A DNA stretch of 64,000 bases from Methanohalobium evestigatum Z-7303 (GTDB lineage Archaea > Halobacteriota > Methanosarcinia > Methanosarcinales > Methanosarcinaceae): positions 434,001-498,000 of the forward strand of contig NC_014253.1 in the NCBI RefSeq assembly GCF_000196655.1. The letters run 5' to 3'. Below the pieces are notes generated by a model that was not told the origin of the DNA, ran no database searches, and saw only the letters and a list, made by a program, of their open reading frames with translations. Of this stretch, positions 25,564-34,029 are shown piece by piece; the stretch's first letter is position 1; each line of letters opens with the position of its first letter. Made by a program: the position numbers and the translations under genes.

Positions 25564-28526
25564 GAACCACCGTTTCTGAGAACACATTCGAAAACGACAT
25601 AGTGCAGACCCTTGTCAATCAGAAAGGATACATCCACAGAAAAAACAGTGACTACGATAAAGAACTCTGCATGGACCCTGAGATGGTTATTGAGTTCATT
25701 TGGGCTACACAATCAAAGGAGTGGGAGAAACTCGAGAAGCAATACGGTGAACAGGTGAAAGAGAGATTTCTGGAAAGACTGCAGAAGAACATCGAGAGAC
25801 GTGGAACACTTGATGTGCTGAAGAAAGGTATCAAAGACAGGGGCTGCAGGTTCGACCTTGTGTATTTCAAACCCGAAACCACACTGAATGTAGAACATCA
25901 GGACAGATATAAAGCAAACAGGTTCTCGGTTATACAGCAGCTCCACTACAACACAAAAAACGAGAAGTCTATCGACCTTGTCCTTTTCATCAATGGATTA
26001 CCCATTATCACATCAGAACTGAAGAATCCGCTCAACGAACAAAATGTCGAGCATGCGATACACCAGTACCGCAAAGATAGAAGCCCTAAAGAACCACTTC
26101 TGAGCCCGAGGAGATGCTTTGTACATTTTGCTGTCGATACCGACCTTGTCTACATGGCAACCAAACTGAAAGGAGAATCTACCAAATTCCTGCCTTTCAA
26201 CAGAGGTTATGAGAACGGTTCAGGAAATCCACCACCAGAAGACCCGGAGAAATACAAGACATACTATCTTTGGGAAGAAATCTGGGATAAGGATATGCTT
26301 CTGGATATAATCTCAGACTATATCGTGCTTCTGGATGATGACGAATACATATTCCCGAGATACCATCAGCTCAAAGCAGTAAATTCGATGATTGAGAATG
26401 CAAGGCTCAACGGTCCGGGTCACAGGTATCTCGTACAGCACAGTACAGGAAGCGGAAAGAGTTTTACTATCGCATGGCTCTGCAACAAGTTGTCAGGACT
26501 GCACGATGAAAATAACAACCGGATATTCGATTCGATCATCGTGATTACAGACAGGAGAGTGCTCGACCAGCAGTTAAGCAGCACGATGTTTGAATTCGAA
26601 CAGGTCAGAGGAACCGTGGAGTGGATAGACAGCAACAAGAAATCCGAACAGCTCAAACAGGCACTTGAGAGCAACAAGGAAATCATCGTGGTCACATTGC
26701 AGACATTCCCATTCCTTGTAGATGAAGCGAACCAGTTAAGCGACAGAAACTTCGCCATAGTGGTAGATGAAGCTCATTCATCTCAATCTGGAGAGACCGC
26801 CAGAGGAAGCAGAAAGGTACTCGTGTCAGCTGATGATGTGCAGTACGAAGATGAGATGGAGAAGGATGTCGAGGATGTCATAAACAGTGAGATCGAGAAA
26901 ACTGTAGGACCTGCAAAGAACATCAGCTACTTTGCATTCACCGCAACACCCAAACAGAAAACATTGGAACTTTTCGGAACCAAAATGCCTGATGGTAGCT
27001 ATGAGCCGTATCACTTGTATTCTATGAAACAGGCGATAGAAGAAGGGTTCATACTCAATCCACTTGAGAACTACACCACATTCGAGACCTATTTCGAGCT
27101 CAAAAAGAAAATCGAAGATGATCCTGAATACGATAGAACCACAGCATACGGGCTTTTAAGGTCTCATGTTGATTCTAGCAAACCCGCCATCAGTAAAAAG
27201 ACATCGATTATGCTGGATCATTTCTACAACAATATAATGACCCGTATAGGCGGCAAAGCCAAAGCGATGGTTGTTACAAGTTCCAGAGCCAATGCAGTCA
27301 AATACAAACTGGAATTTGATAAACAGATAAACGATAATGGATATCCTTTCGAAGCACTCGTAGCATTCTCGGGCACCGTTGAAGGTAATGATGTCGAAAA
27401 GGTCTACAGCGACTATGAGTTCACAGAATCAAAGATGAACGGTTTTCCGGATAGCAAGACATCCCAGTATTTCGACGAGAACGATGATTACAGGATACTT
27501 ATAGTTGCCAACAAGTTCCAGACAGGTTTCGACCAGCCGCTTCTACACACCATGTATGTGGATAAAAAACTGGGTGGTGTGAATGCTGTACAGACATTGA
27601 GCCGGTTGAACAGGATACATCCTGAAAAACACGACACAATGGTTCTCGATTTTGCCAATGATGCAGAAGATATAAAGAAATCATTCGAGAACTTCCATGT
27701 GAAAACTACATTGAGCGAAGGCACAGACCCGAACAAGCTTCACGATTATGAAGATGCATTGAAGGATTTCAGGATATTTACAGAAGATGATGTAGAAAAA
27801 TTCGCTCAAGAATACTTCTCAACTTCAGGTACCCAGGCTAAACTCTACTCAATACTTGAACCCGTGATACAGGAATGGGAAAGTAGACCTGAAGAGGAAA
27901 GGAAGGATTTCAAGAAGCAGATGCAGTCATTCACCAGATTGTATGCTTTCCTGTCTCACATAATGACGTTTAGAGATACCGAGCTTGAGAAACTTTATCA
28001 GTTCTCCCGGTTCCTTGTAAAGAAACTGAAAATCGGTTATAAACGCCTGCCTACTGAGATTCTGGATTGTGTAGACCTTGAATCACTTCGTATCAGTGAA
28101 GACAGCAAAGGCAGTATCGTACTTACAGATAAAGAAGGTGAACTGAAACCAATTTCTGATATGGGGACTGGCACTACCAGAGAAGAAGAACTTGCACCGC
28201 TTTCTGAGATACTGAATGAACTCAATGAGCGATTTGGAACCGAATTTACAGAAGACGACAGAGTAGCTCAGGTCATAGAAGATATGAGAGACCGCTTGCT
28301 CAAGACGGAGAAACTTCAGAGAGCTGCAAACCCTGAGATTAATTCGAAGGATAATTTTGCAAGGACGTTTGAATGGTTCTTTGATGATGAAGTTGAGAAC
28401 CTTATCAATACGAGCCTTGACTTATACAAAAAAATGAGCGATGATGGTGATTTACGACATAATGTTAAGCAGGCATTGTTGAAGGACATTTATAGTAAAT
28501 TGGTTGAATCTGACAATAGAAAATAA
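25560..28526 (+). CDS. hsdR: Type I restriction endonuclease subunit
   Basis: HsdR subunit, 988 residues, the DNA translocase and nuclease. The N-terminal nuclease has LVLFINGLPIITSELKNP (Asp and Glu-x-Lys) near residue 150. The SF2 helicase motor has HSTGSGKS near residue 295, VVDEAHSSQ near residue 401, TATP near residue 462 and a later FQTGFDQP. A C-terminal helical domain contacts HsdM. GTG 25560 overlaps the hsdS stop. No frameshift is seen, so the system looks intact. The order M-S-R in one operon is followed by a TBP gene 14 bp downstream. Confidence 0.95.
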   Translation: MRTTVSENTFENDIVQTLVNQKGYIHRKNSDYDKELCMDPEMVIEFIWATQSKEWEKLEKQYGEQVKERFLERLQKNIERRGTLDVLKKGIKDRGCRFDLVYFKPETTLNVEHQDRYKANRFSVIQQLHYNTKNEKSIDLVLFINGLPIITSELKNPLNEQNVEHAIHQYRKDRSPKEPLLSPRRCFVHFAVDTDLVYMATKLKGESTKFLPFNRGYENGSGNPPPEDPEKYKTYYLWEEIWDKDMLLDIISDYIVLLDDDEYIFPRYHQLKAVNSMIENARLNGPGHRYLVQHSTGSGKSFTIAWLCNKLSGLHDENNNRIFDSIIVITDRRVLDQQLSSTMFEFEQVRGTVEWIDSNKKSEQLKQALESNKEIIVVTLQTFPFLVDEANQLSDRNFAIVVDEAHSSQSGETARGSRKVLVSADDVQYEDEMEKDVEDVINSEIEKTVGPAKNISYFAFTATPKQKTLELFGTKMPDGSYEPYHLYSMKQAIEEGFILNPLENYTTFETYFELKKKIEDDPEYDRTTAYGLLRSHVDSSKPAISKKTSIMLDHFYNNIMTRIGGKAKAMVVTSSRANAVKYKLEFDKQINDNGYPFEALVAFSGTVEGNDVEKVYSDYEFTESKMNGFPDSKTSQYFDENDDYRILIVANKFQTGFDQPLLHTMYVDKKLGGVNAVQTLSRLNRIHPEKHDTMVLDFANDAEDIKKSFENFHVKTTLSEGTDPNKLHDYEDALKDFRIFTEDDVEKFAQEYFSTSGTQAKLYSILEPVIQEWESRPEEERKDFKKQMQSFTRLYAFLSHIMTFRDTELEKLYQFSRFLVKKLKIGYKRLPTEILDCVDLESLRISEDSKGSIVLTDKEGELKPISDMGTGTTREEELAPLSEILNELNERFGTEFTEDDRVAQVIEDMRDRLLKTEKLQRAANPEINSKDNFARTFEWFFDDEVENLINTSLDLYKKMSDDGDLRHNVKQALLKDIYSKLVESDNRK

Positions 28527-28539
28527 TAGATGGGTTTAA

Positions 28540-29058
28540 ATGGAAATTGTAAATGTAGTTGCTACAGTCAAACTAAATTCTTATTTAGATTTGGCGAGTT
28601 TAGAAGATGCACTTCAAGATACACAAGTTGTATCTACAAGTAAAGTATGGCTTAAAATGAGACTAATGCCTGAAAACTATTATGTAGCTTTCTATAAATC
28701 TGGCAAGTTTCTCATAACAGGTGTAAAATCGACTGAAGATATATCTACCATTTCCAATAGAGTATTAGATATTTTAAAAAATGCTGGTATTGATGTTGAT
28801 ATTGAAGATACTTATATACAAAATATCGTTGCAGTCGATAAAATAGAGATGAACTCAACGCTTGAAAAAATAATTTACAACCTTGACCCTTCAAAGAGTA
28901 GCTATGAACCAGAACAATTTCCAGGATTGATATACAAAAATTGGGGTGCTAGTTTTCTTCTCTTTTCAAGTGGGAAAGTTGTAATTACAGGTGTGAAAGA
29001 TGAGAATTATTTGGATGATTTAATTACTAAATTCAAAAATGAGATATCATTTGAATAA
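28540..29058 (+). CDS. Divergent TATA-binding protein on mobile element
   Basis: A 172-residue protein with the two-repeat TBP fold. Repeat 1 (about 1-85) has IVNVVATVKL and AFYKSGKFLITGVKS; repeat 2 (about 86-172) has YIQNIVAVDKI, YEPEQFPGLIYK and LLFSSGKVVITGVKD. These are the standard TBP signatures. Normal archaeal TBPs are about 180-185 residues. In repeat 2 both DNA-kinking phenylalanines are kept (EQFPG and LLFSSGK). In repeat 1 the matching positions appear to be tyrosine and tryptophan or lysine (hand alignment). It follows hsdR by 14 bp and is probably in the same operon. It may be an alternative basal factor for element genes. Confidence 0.88.
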   Translation: MEIVNVVATVKLNSYLDLASLEDALQDTQVVSTSKVWLKMRLMPENYYVAFYKSGKFLITGVKSTEDISTISNRVLDILKNAGIDVDIEDTYIQNIVAVDKIEMNSTLEKIIYNLDPSKSSYEPEQFPGLIYKNWGASFLLFSSGKVVITGVKDENYLDDLITKFKNEISFE

Positions 29059-29060
29059 AA

Positions 29061-29789
29061 TCATCCCAAAGGAAATTCATAAGTATCTTTGTATTTTTTG
29101 TAGCAATTGTAACATGTTGGCTTTGCTTTACTGATATTAGATTTATTCGATTTGCCACATATATGACAAGCACTTTCTTCTATATTTTCATCTCCTTTTT
29201 TCTTCCAAGTGCTAAAACATTTTTTACAATAAGGATACATAGGGTTTAATGATATCGAATCCCCACAGCGAATACAATATCCATTATCTGATTTGTTAGA
29301 ATTGTTCTTTGTATTACTTTGTTTCTTAAAAACGTCAGACGTAGATTTGTCATTACTATTTATATCCTCTTCACTGTATCTAATAAGTCTTTTTGCTTCA
29401 TCATAGATATCAGAATATAATTTAGGGTCTGAATCTTTTGAAACATATATTCCCATTTCATTATTATGAACTTCTGAATAACGGTACATGTTCATTGATG
29501 TTATCAAAGCTTCTTTATCATTTAAGTAACACTTAGCATGCAGATTTTTGCAAAAATTAGTACGTATAGAATTTAGAGACTTTAACCAATTATTTTCTTC
29601 TGGTTTTAAGTCATTTTTTCCATATATAACTCTAATATCTATTTTCATTCGGTCTTTATCTTGAATCAAATCTTTTAACCTTTCATTAATTTGGAGATAT
29701 GGGCTTACAATAATTAATTTATCATCAGCATTTTTGATTATCTGTTCTAAATGATGAGATACTCCTGTTGTACTACAAAATTCAGTCAT
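29061..29789 (-). CDS. PLD-family nuclease with zinc fingers
   Basis: A 242-residue protein. Residues 1-140 are one phospholipase D-type domain with LIIVSPYLQIN and the catalytic HAKCYLND (HxKxxxxD) followed by ALITSMNMY and NNEMGI. One HKD motif means it should act as a dimer, as in Nuc-type nucleases. After a Ser/Asn/Lys linker the C-terminus has two zinc-binding units, CIRCG...CKKC and CHICGK...CYNC. DNA or RNA cleavage guided by the fingers is likely. It converges on the TBP gene with only 2 bp between them. Confidence 0.82.
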   Translation of the reverse strand: MTEFCSTTGVSHHLEQIIKNADDKLIIVSPYLQINERLKDLIQDKDRMKIDIRVIYGKNDLKPEENNWLKSLNSIRTNFCKNLHAKCYLNDKEALITSMNMYRYSEVHNNEMGIYVSKDSDPKLYSDIYDEAKRLIRYSEEDINSNDKSTSDVFKKQSNTKNNSNKSDNGYCIRCGDSISLNPMYPYCKKCFSTWKKKGDENIEESACHICGKSNKSNISKAKPTCYNCYKKYKDTYEFPLG

Positions 29790-30436
29790 AATTCCTAAAC
29801 CATCAAAATTTTATAAATATTTTTATGTTTATGTTCTTAATGTTCTAAAAATAATATAAAAATGGCACAGTAGAAATCCTGTTGAAATCGACATAAATTC
29901 CTACAGACCCAACTCTTGATAATCTTTTAAAAATAAGCTAATTAAGTATTTGAGTGTGAATTTACAAATTAGGTGTAGCTACCCAACTTGTGCTACCCCC
30001 AAAACACAAATTGGGCAGATAAGACTACTTTAAACCATATCTCCCCGCTGGTTGAACCCCCACTCAACCATTAACCACGCTCGTCCACTAATTTAAACAG
30101 GTGTAGAGATTTTACCCTCATTCTCTACATCTGCTTTCTAATCCCTATTATGTACTGTAAATATATATAATAAATGATGTTGTCATTTTTCTACCGTTAA
30201 ATATTATAAAGCCATTAAATTTTTTAATGTTGTTATTTGGAAAAAGAACTTTTTCTAAAATATGAACAATTCGATGATATTAATCGTTTACTGAAAAACC
30301 TTATGCGACCCACGATACTGGCTACACCTACCATCTTAGCAGACCCACTGATACTATTCCCTCATAGCGGTACTTGATAAAATACAGTCTTTTGAGTATT
30401 CTTGCAGTTATTGATTATTTGAGATCGAGGAAGAGT
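29790..30436. other. Intergenic region with hairpin array
   Basis: No gene is supported. The flanks are A+T-rich, while 29982-30129 is richer in G+C and holds three hairpins in a row (separate entry). Confidence 0.4.
29982..30129. ncRNA. Three-hairpin structured segment
   Basis: Three successive stems: CCCAACTTGTG/CACAAATTGGG (29982-30015, one mismatch), GGTTGA/TCAACC (30050-30069) and TGTAGAGA/TCTCTACA (30102-30129). The C-rich strand reads like the antisense of a G-rich RNA. A structured small RNA is possible; strand and family are unknown. Confidence 0.35.
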
Positions 30437-30601
30437 TTAATCTTCCTTATATTCATTTAACATACAATTTTCACAATACATTGCACCCTTTTTAATTGAA
30501 TTGTTTTTTAATTTGTAAAACGTGTAATAAGTGTCATCATCCTTTAAATCAACATCACATCTGACACAATCATCAAAACTATTTTTTTCTACATCATTCA
30601 T
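30437..30601 (-). CDS. Small zinc-ribbon protein (54 aa)
   Basis: Begins at ATG 30601 and encodes a 54-residue acidic protein with CVRC near the start and CENC near the end, separated by about 34 residues: a zinc ribbon. Its start overlaps the end of the upstream small gene (ATGAATGA), so the two are translationally coupled. A longer frame runs upstream without a start of its own and is taken as spurious. Confidence 0.6.
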   Translation of the reverse strand: MNDVEKNSFDDCVRCDVDLKDDDTYYTFYKLKNNSIKKGAMYCENCMLNEYKED

Positions 30602-30761
30602 TAATTTCAGATGGTATACAATTAGGACATAATAAACTTGAACCTGTAACTTCACCCATAATTTGTATATCTCCATCTTCATCAGGTTCTTTTCTGACCA
30701 ATCCTGTACTTAACAGATAAGACTCTACACCCATTGGTTTATTACATTTTGAACAGTTCAT
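30594..30761 (-). CDS. Small zinc-ribbon protein (55 aa)
   Basis: ATG 30761 to TGA 30594, 55 residues, beginning MNCSKCNKPMGVESYLL and ending with CPNC. The CxxC pairs are about 40 residues apart. It is arranged like the downstream protein, suggesting an old tandem duplication. Function unknown; such ribbons often bind nucleic acid or act as antitoxin-like partners. Confidence 0.6.
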   Translation of the reverse strand: MNCSKCNKPMGVESYLLSTGLVRKEPDEDGDIQIMGEVTGSSLLCPNCIPSEINE

Positions 30762-30920
30762 TTGATTCAACCCTTTATCTAGATTACATACAAAATATAT
30801 GTATTGAAATATATGGAGTCCATTACAATTAGTTCTTTTTTATGTATGCAATTTTACTAATATTCCTAATTGAATATTACCTAACAATAATTAGCATTGA
30901 TTTAATAAAATATATTATGT

Positions 30921-31505
30921 ATGTACCATAACATATTCTTGGATGAAACAATGGACGAAAAAGAACGATCATATCGAAAAATTGAAATTAAACATTTACA
31001 GAAACTAAAAGATATATCTGTAAATGATCAAAATATCTTTTTCAACAAAAATCCTAAATATGAATTTTTTAGGGATAGGTTATTTTGTATTCTTTTAGTT
31101 CAGGGCGCAGCTTTACATTATGTTAATGGAACTAATGGTATCAAAGATTTTGATATTCTTCTCTTGTATAAACAAAACCTTGAAGAAAAAGATGAAAATG
31201 GTAAATTGATAAAAATTCCTTACAGAAGGTTAATTGCATATGATTGTGGTATGCCTGAATTTGGCAGGTATCCACACGATGACATTAACCAATATCCTAA
31301 CCGGAGAGTCGATGTTTTAATTCGAGAAATTGGAGAAGATTTAACGGATAATTATGATTTGATTACAGGAATCAGGAAATATTTTGAAACCGGAAATACC
31401 CCATCTATAAAACAATGGAAAAATAAAGATGTAGTAGGCATCTGGCCAGAAGAAATTCAGGGCGATTTAGTATGGAATACAAAGTCGCATTCAGATAATT
31501 ATTGA
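30921..31505 (+). CDS. Nucleotidyltransferase-like protein
   Basis: A 194-residue protein with VQGAALHYVNGTNGIKDFDI near residue 60 and NRRVDVLI near residue 128. This Gly...Asp-x-Asp...Asp arrangement is that of nucleotidyltransferase-fold proteins, including toxin components of toxin-antitoxin pairs. No usual partner (HEPN or AbiEi) is adjacent; the nearest genes are small zinc ribbons. The ATG at 30951 is an alternative start with TTGGATGA just upstream. Confidence 0.6.
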   Translation: MYHNIFLDETMDEKERSYRKIEIKHLQKLKDISVNDQNIFFNKNPKYEFFRDRLFCILLVQGAALHYVNGTNGIKDFDILLLYKQNLEEKDENGKLIKIPYRRLIAYDCGMPEFGRYPHDDINQYPNRRVDVLIREIGEDLTDNYDLITGIRKYFETGNTPSIKQWKNKDVVGIWPEEIQGDLVWNTKSHSDNY

Positions 31506-31650
31506 AATTGAGTCCGTGAAGTAATCTCAAACATCATCTGTCTAAATTTGACCAACGTTTATAGTCAGTAACATAACTTTCGTTGTATAAATTTACTTGA
31601 ACAAAATTTGCAAATGTAGTTCTTGTTGTCATAATTTTTTTCTACTGAAA

Positions 31651-31869
31651 TCAATATAATTTATTATAATAACTGTAACTTTTCTTTACCATTTCATTTT
31701 CACTATCATGATTATTTTTATAAAAAACTCCATAATAATCTGGATTGGAAGGATGTTTTTCTAAAAAATGTTTATATTCCTTATCTGAAACAACATAACT
31801 CGAAGTCCCACACTCTGGACAAAAACCAAACATGTTAGCCTTCTTCCCACAATTTTTACACTTCGACAT
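31651..31869 (-). CDS. Small zinc-ribbon protein (72 aa)
   Basis: A 72-residue protein with CKNCGKKANMFGFCPECG at the N-terminus, a classic zinc ribbon, followed by a Tyr- and Asn-rich tail. Unknown function. It is the third small zinc-binding protein within 1.5 kb. Confidence 0.6.
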   Translation of the reverse strand: MSKCKNCGKKANMFGFCPECGTSSYVVSDKEYKHFLEKHPSNPDYYGVFYKNNHDSENEMVKKSYSYYNKLY

Positions 31870-32089
31870 AATTCAAATTATGAAATTTAACATTATATAT
31901 TTTTTCTAAAAGTGCATTTTATGGACTCGTTTTTCTGAACAAAAAGAAATTTTGTTTAAACTGTAAGAAGATAAAGCAAATTAGGAGGTTTAAAGAACTA
32001 ATCTGATTAAGTATTAATTTGTAGTTTGGATTTATTATAATAACAAATAATATTGATTTTTTTAATAAACCAACTTTAAAAATTTGTTA

Positions 32090-32290
32090 TTAAAACAAAA
32101 ACCTATGAACAATCCTATGATATTCCGTCTTTGCCTGTTTGACTTTATTAAGATAATGAGCACTTCCTACAGTAGTTGCGACACGTCCTTGGATGAATTC
32201 TGCAACGCTTTCTTCAAGCATGACATTGAGGTGCCACTTGCGAATGCTGGCACCTACTTTTTTGATTTTTAAGTAACATACAGGAATTTA
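32090..32290 (-). pseudogene. Integrase C-terminal remnant
   Basis: The minus-strand frame has no start and encodes IRKWHLNVMLEESVAEFIQG followed by RVATTVGSAHYLNKVKQA. This is like the end of SSV-type and methanogen tyrosine integrases (QGR...TVG..HY with the catalytic Tyr). A stop codon lies just upstream and the rest of the domain is absent. It sits directly downstream of the intact integrase, so an older element or an earlier integrase was replaced here. Confidence 0.65.
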
Positions 32291-33139
32291 TCAATCAAAT
32301 ATGGTTTTTAATTTATCTTCCAAGTTGATTTGTCCATCTTTCTTTATTTTATATTGGAATCCACAGCTTGGGCACTGTAACTTTATGTAATCCGGTTTTG
32401 CTGAAAATACTTTATCATAGACCTTTGTCCTATCATCTATTGCAAATTGAAGATATATTGCAGTGGTTGCCAAATCTGTATGTCCAAGTTGCAATTGTAA
32501 TGTGCGTATATCCATTCCATTTTGGATACAGTAGATTGCATGACCGTGGCGGAATTTATGGGCGCTTAACCAAGGGATTTTAGATTCTTTTTTTAACTTG
32601 TTAATGAAAACTTTCGCACCATTTTCATTAAGGTTGATTATTTTGTCATCAGGTTTTAACGAATATCTGTTGATATGTTCCTGTATTATATCCAAAGTTT
32701 TTTGGTCAACAACAACAGTTCTTGGTTTCAATTCTTCTGTTTTTACACTTTTACCATAAATCGCTATTAATCTATCTTTAAAAGCAATATCTTTCACTCG
32801 GATACCATGATGATATTTTTGGATATACGTAGAGAAAAACCGACATTCTTCATCAATACATATTCTATCATCTTTTGCAACGCTCCATTTTGGACAATTG
32901 CCTTTCCTTTTACGATTCCCTGGAAATAAGCACTGGGTATAAACTCTTCTTGGCACACCAACGATTTCAGAAATTCGTGCACCAGTGAAAAACAGAAGTC
33001 TCACAAGTAACGAATAATCACCTTCTCTGGCTTTTTTCAATGCACAATCTTCTTCTAGGTCTTTTGCTAATTGTTCCAAGTCCAAAAAATCCTCATATTT
33101 TACATAAGCGCTTAAGTTTTTTATTGCTTCATGAGCCAT
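32291..33139 (-). CDS. Tyrosine recombinase (element integrase)
   Basis: A 282-residue site-specific tyrosine recombinase. The N-terminal SAM-like arm-binding part is short. The catalytic domain has LLFFTGARISEI (first Arg), an insert with a cysteine cluster (CLF...CPKW...CIDEECRF), LSAHKFRHGHA (His-x-x-Arg), LGHTDLATTAIYLQ (His and Tyr). A zinc-ribbon half LQCPSCGFQYKI follows the Tyr. All catalytic residues are present. ATG 33139 has AAAGGTGA a few bases upstream; the longer frame to 33190 lacks one. The gene begins 92 bp from the right att repeat, so it should carry out integration and excision. Confidence 0.9.
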   Translation of the reverse strand: MAHEAIKNLSAYVKYEDFLDLEQLAKDLEEDCALKKAREGDYSLLVRLLFFTGARISEIVGVPRRVYTQCLFPGNRKRKGNCPKWSVAKDDRICIDEECRFFSTYIQKYHHGIRVKDIAFKDRLIAIYGKSVKTEELKPRTVVVDQKTLDIIQEHINRYSLKPDDKIINLNENGAKVFINKLKKESKIPWLSAHKFRHGHAIYCIQNGMDIRTLQLQLGHTDLATTAIYLQFAIDDRTKVYDKVFSAKPDYIKLQCPSCGFQYKIKKDGQINLEDKLKTIFD

Positions 33140-33230
33140 ATTTTCACCTTTTAAATTTTTAAATGGTTTTAAAAAGCAAAATAAAAGCAATGCTATTTTT
33201 AAATTGCAAAATAAGCTCTAAAAATTGGCC

Positions 33231-33314
33231 TATCACCGGTCATCGGTGTCATACTGATGGTAGCAATCACCGTCATCCTTGCAGCAGTAATAGGCTCATT
33301 CGTATTTGGAATGG
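33231..33314 (+). repeat. Right att core (84-bp direct repeat)
   Basis: Identical to 3663-3746. It marks the right boundary of the integrated element, next to the integrase gene. Confidence 0.8.
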
Positions 33315-33679
33315 AAAATCCTGAATCTGCACCGCAGGCGAGTATCCAAGGCAGTGCTTATTCTGACTCTGACGGTGACGACATAGTAATGATTAGTCAC
33401 CAAGGAGGTGAAGAAATAGATTTACATAATAATGTCAGGATAACAATGAGTGGAAATGACGTCAATATTGGATCCGACAATGTTTCAAAATGGTTTAAAG
33501 CTGGTGATAAACTTTATATTATCTCCAACAGTAGCAGTTATTTCTTGGTTAACTCTACTAATTTAAATGCCGTTAATGCTGACTCTGGAATTGCCACCGA
33601 TAACAACAGACCAGAAGTCAATATTATCGACATACCAAGTCAACAACCAATCGCCAACTTCAATTTAAGATTCCAATAA
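33231..33679 (+). pseudogene. Pilin 3' part without start (displaced native pilin)
   Basis: Begins exactly at the 84-bp repeat and encodes the pilin helix and a 115-residue head domain (ENPESAPQASIQG to the end). The frame upstream hits a stop within 30 bases and contains no usual start codon, so it is probably silent. Joined to the first 46 bases of the left pilin it would give an intact 164-residue pilin in frame, the expected pre-integration gene. An internal ATG at 33257 could in theory start a shortened product without the processing site. Confidence 0.8.
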
Positions 33680-33681
33680 GG

Positions 33682-33712
33682 GGTGTTTCTAAAACACACC
33701 TTTTTTCTTTTT
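33682..33712 (+). terminator. Hairpin and T-tract after truncated pilin
   Basis: GGTGT/ACACC flanks a short loop and is followed by a long T-rich run, a terminator for the former pilin gene. Confidence 0.5.
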
Positions 33713-33716
33713 TTCC

Positions 33717-33798
33717 GCACCGATAAACCAGAGCTTATTTTGCGTATATCATGAAAACTACTTAATTCATGTTTTAGATAGCATGGGATTTATTTTTA
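33717..33798 (+). repeat. 82-bp repeat downstream of pilin, right copy
   Basis: Identical to 4179-4260. The rest of the gap to 34030 is A+T-rich and shows no gene. Confidence 0.8.
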
Positions 33799-34029
33799 CT
33801 TTGGGAACATCTGTAAATTTTGTTTTCTATTAAAAATAGCATTCAAATATCCTGACAATTAATACAAAAATCTCTTTTCTGCAACGTATCAATTTTTAAT
33901 TAATTTATTGTTTTGATATGACAAGTTTTTTAATCCATGTTTATTATGTTCCTTGCTGTTGTATTGAAAAAATAATAACACAAAATCAACGTTTTATAAA
34001 CGAATTAACCAGCAAGATACTATTAAACC

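Larger units (their letters stand above)
3663..33314. mobile_element. Integrated element (~29.6 kb) inserted in a pilin gene
   Basis: The segment is bounded by perfect 84-bp direct repeats (3663-3746 and 33231-33314). A tyrosine recombinase gene starts 92 bp inside the right repeat, the usual place for an integrase. Inside are an SF3-helicase replication protein, repeat-rich origin-like DNA, restriction-modification and nuclease genes. The 46 bp of pilin 5' sequence upstream of the left repeat joins in frame to the truncated pilin at the right repeat, giving a 164-residue pilin, as expected for the empty site. Most of it is visibly more A+T-rich than the flanks. No capsid, portal or coat gene was recognised, so an integrative plasmid is favoured over a provirus. 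Confidence 0.8.

Noticed and set aside
31534-31632. Minus-strand 32-residue frame beginning MTTRTTFANF
   Set aside because: No ribosome binding site, no family, and a short length in A+T-rich DNA.
32084-32272. Plus-strand 62-residue frame
   Set aside because: The opposite strand encodes a recognisable integrase C-terminus, so this frame is its shadow.
3663-33314. Provirus
   Set aside because: No capsid, portal, terminase, coat or lysis gene was recognised; the replication and cargo genes fit an integrative plasmid better, though unknown small genes leave some room.
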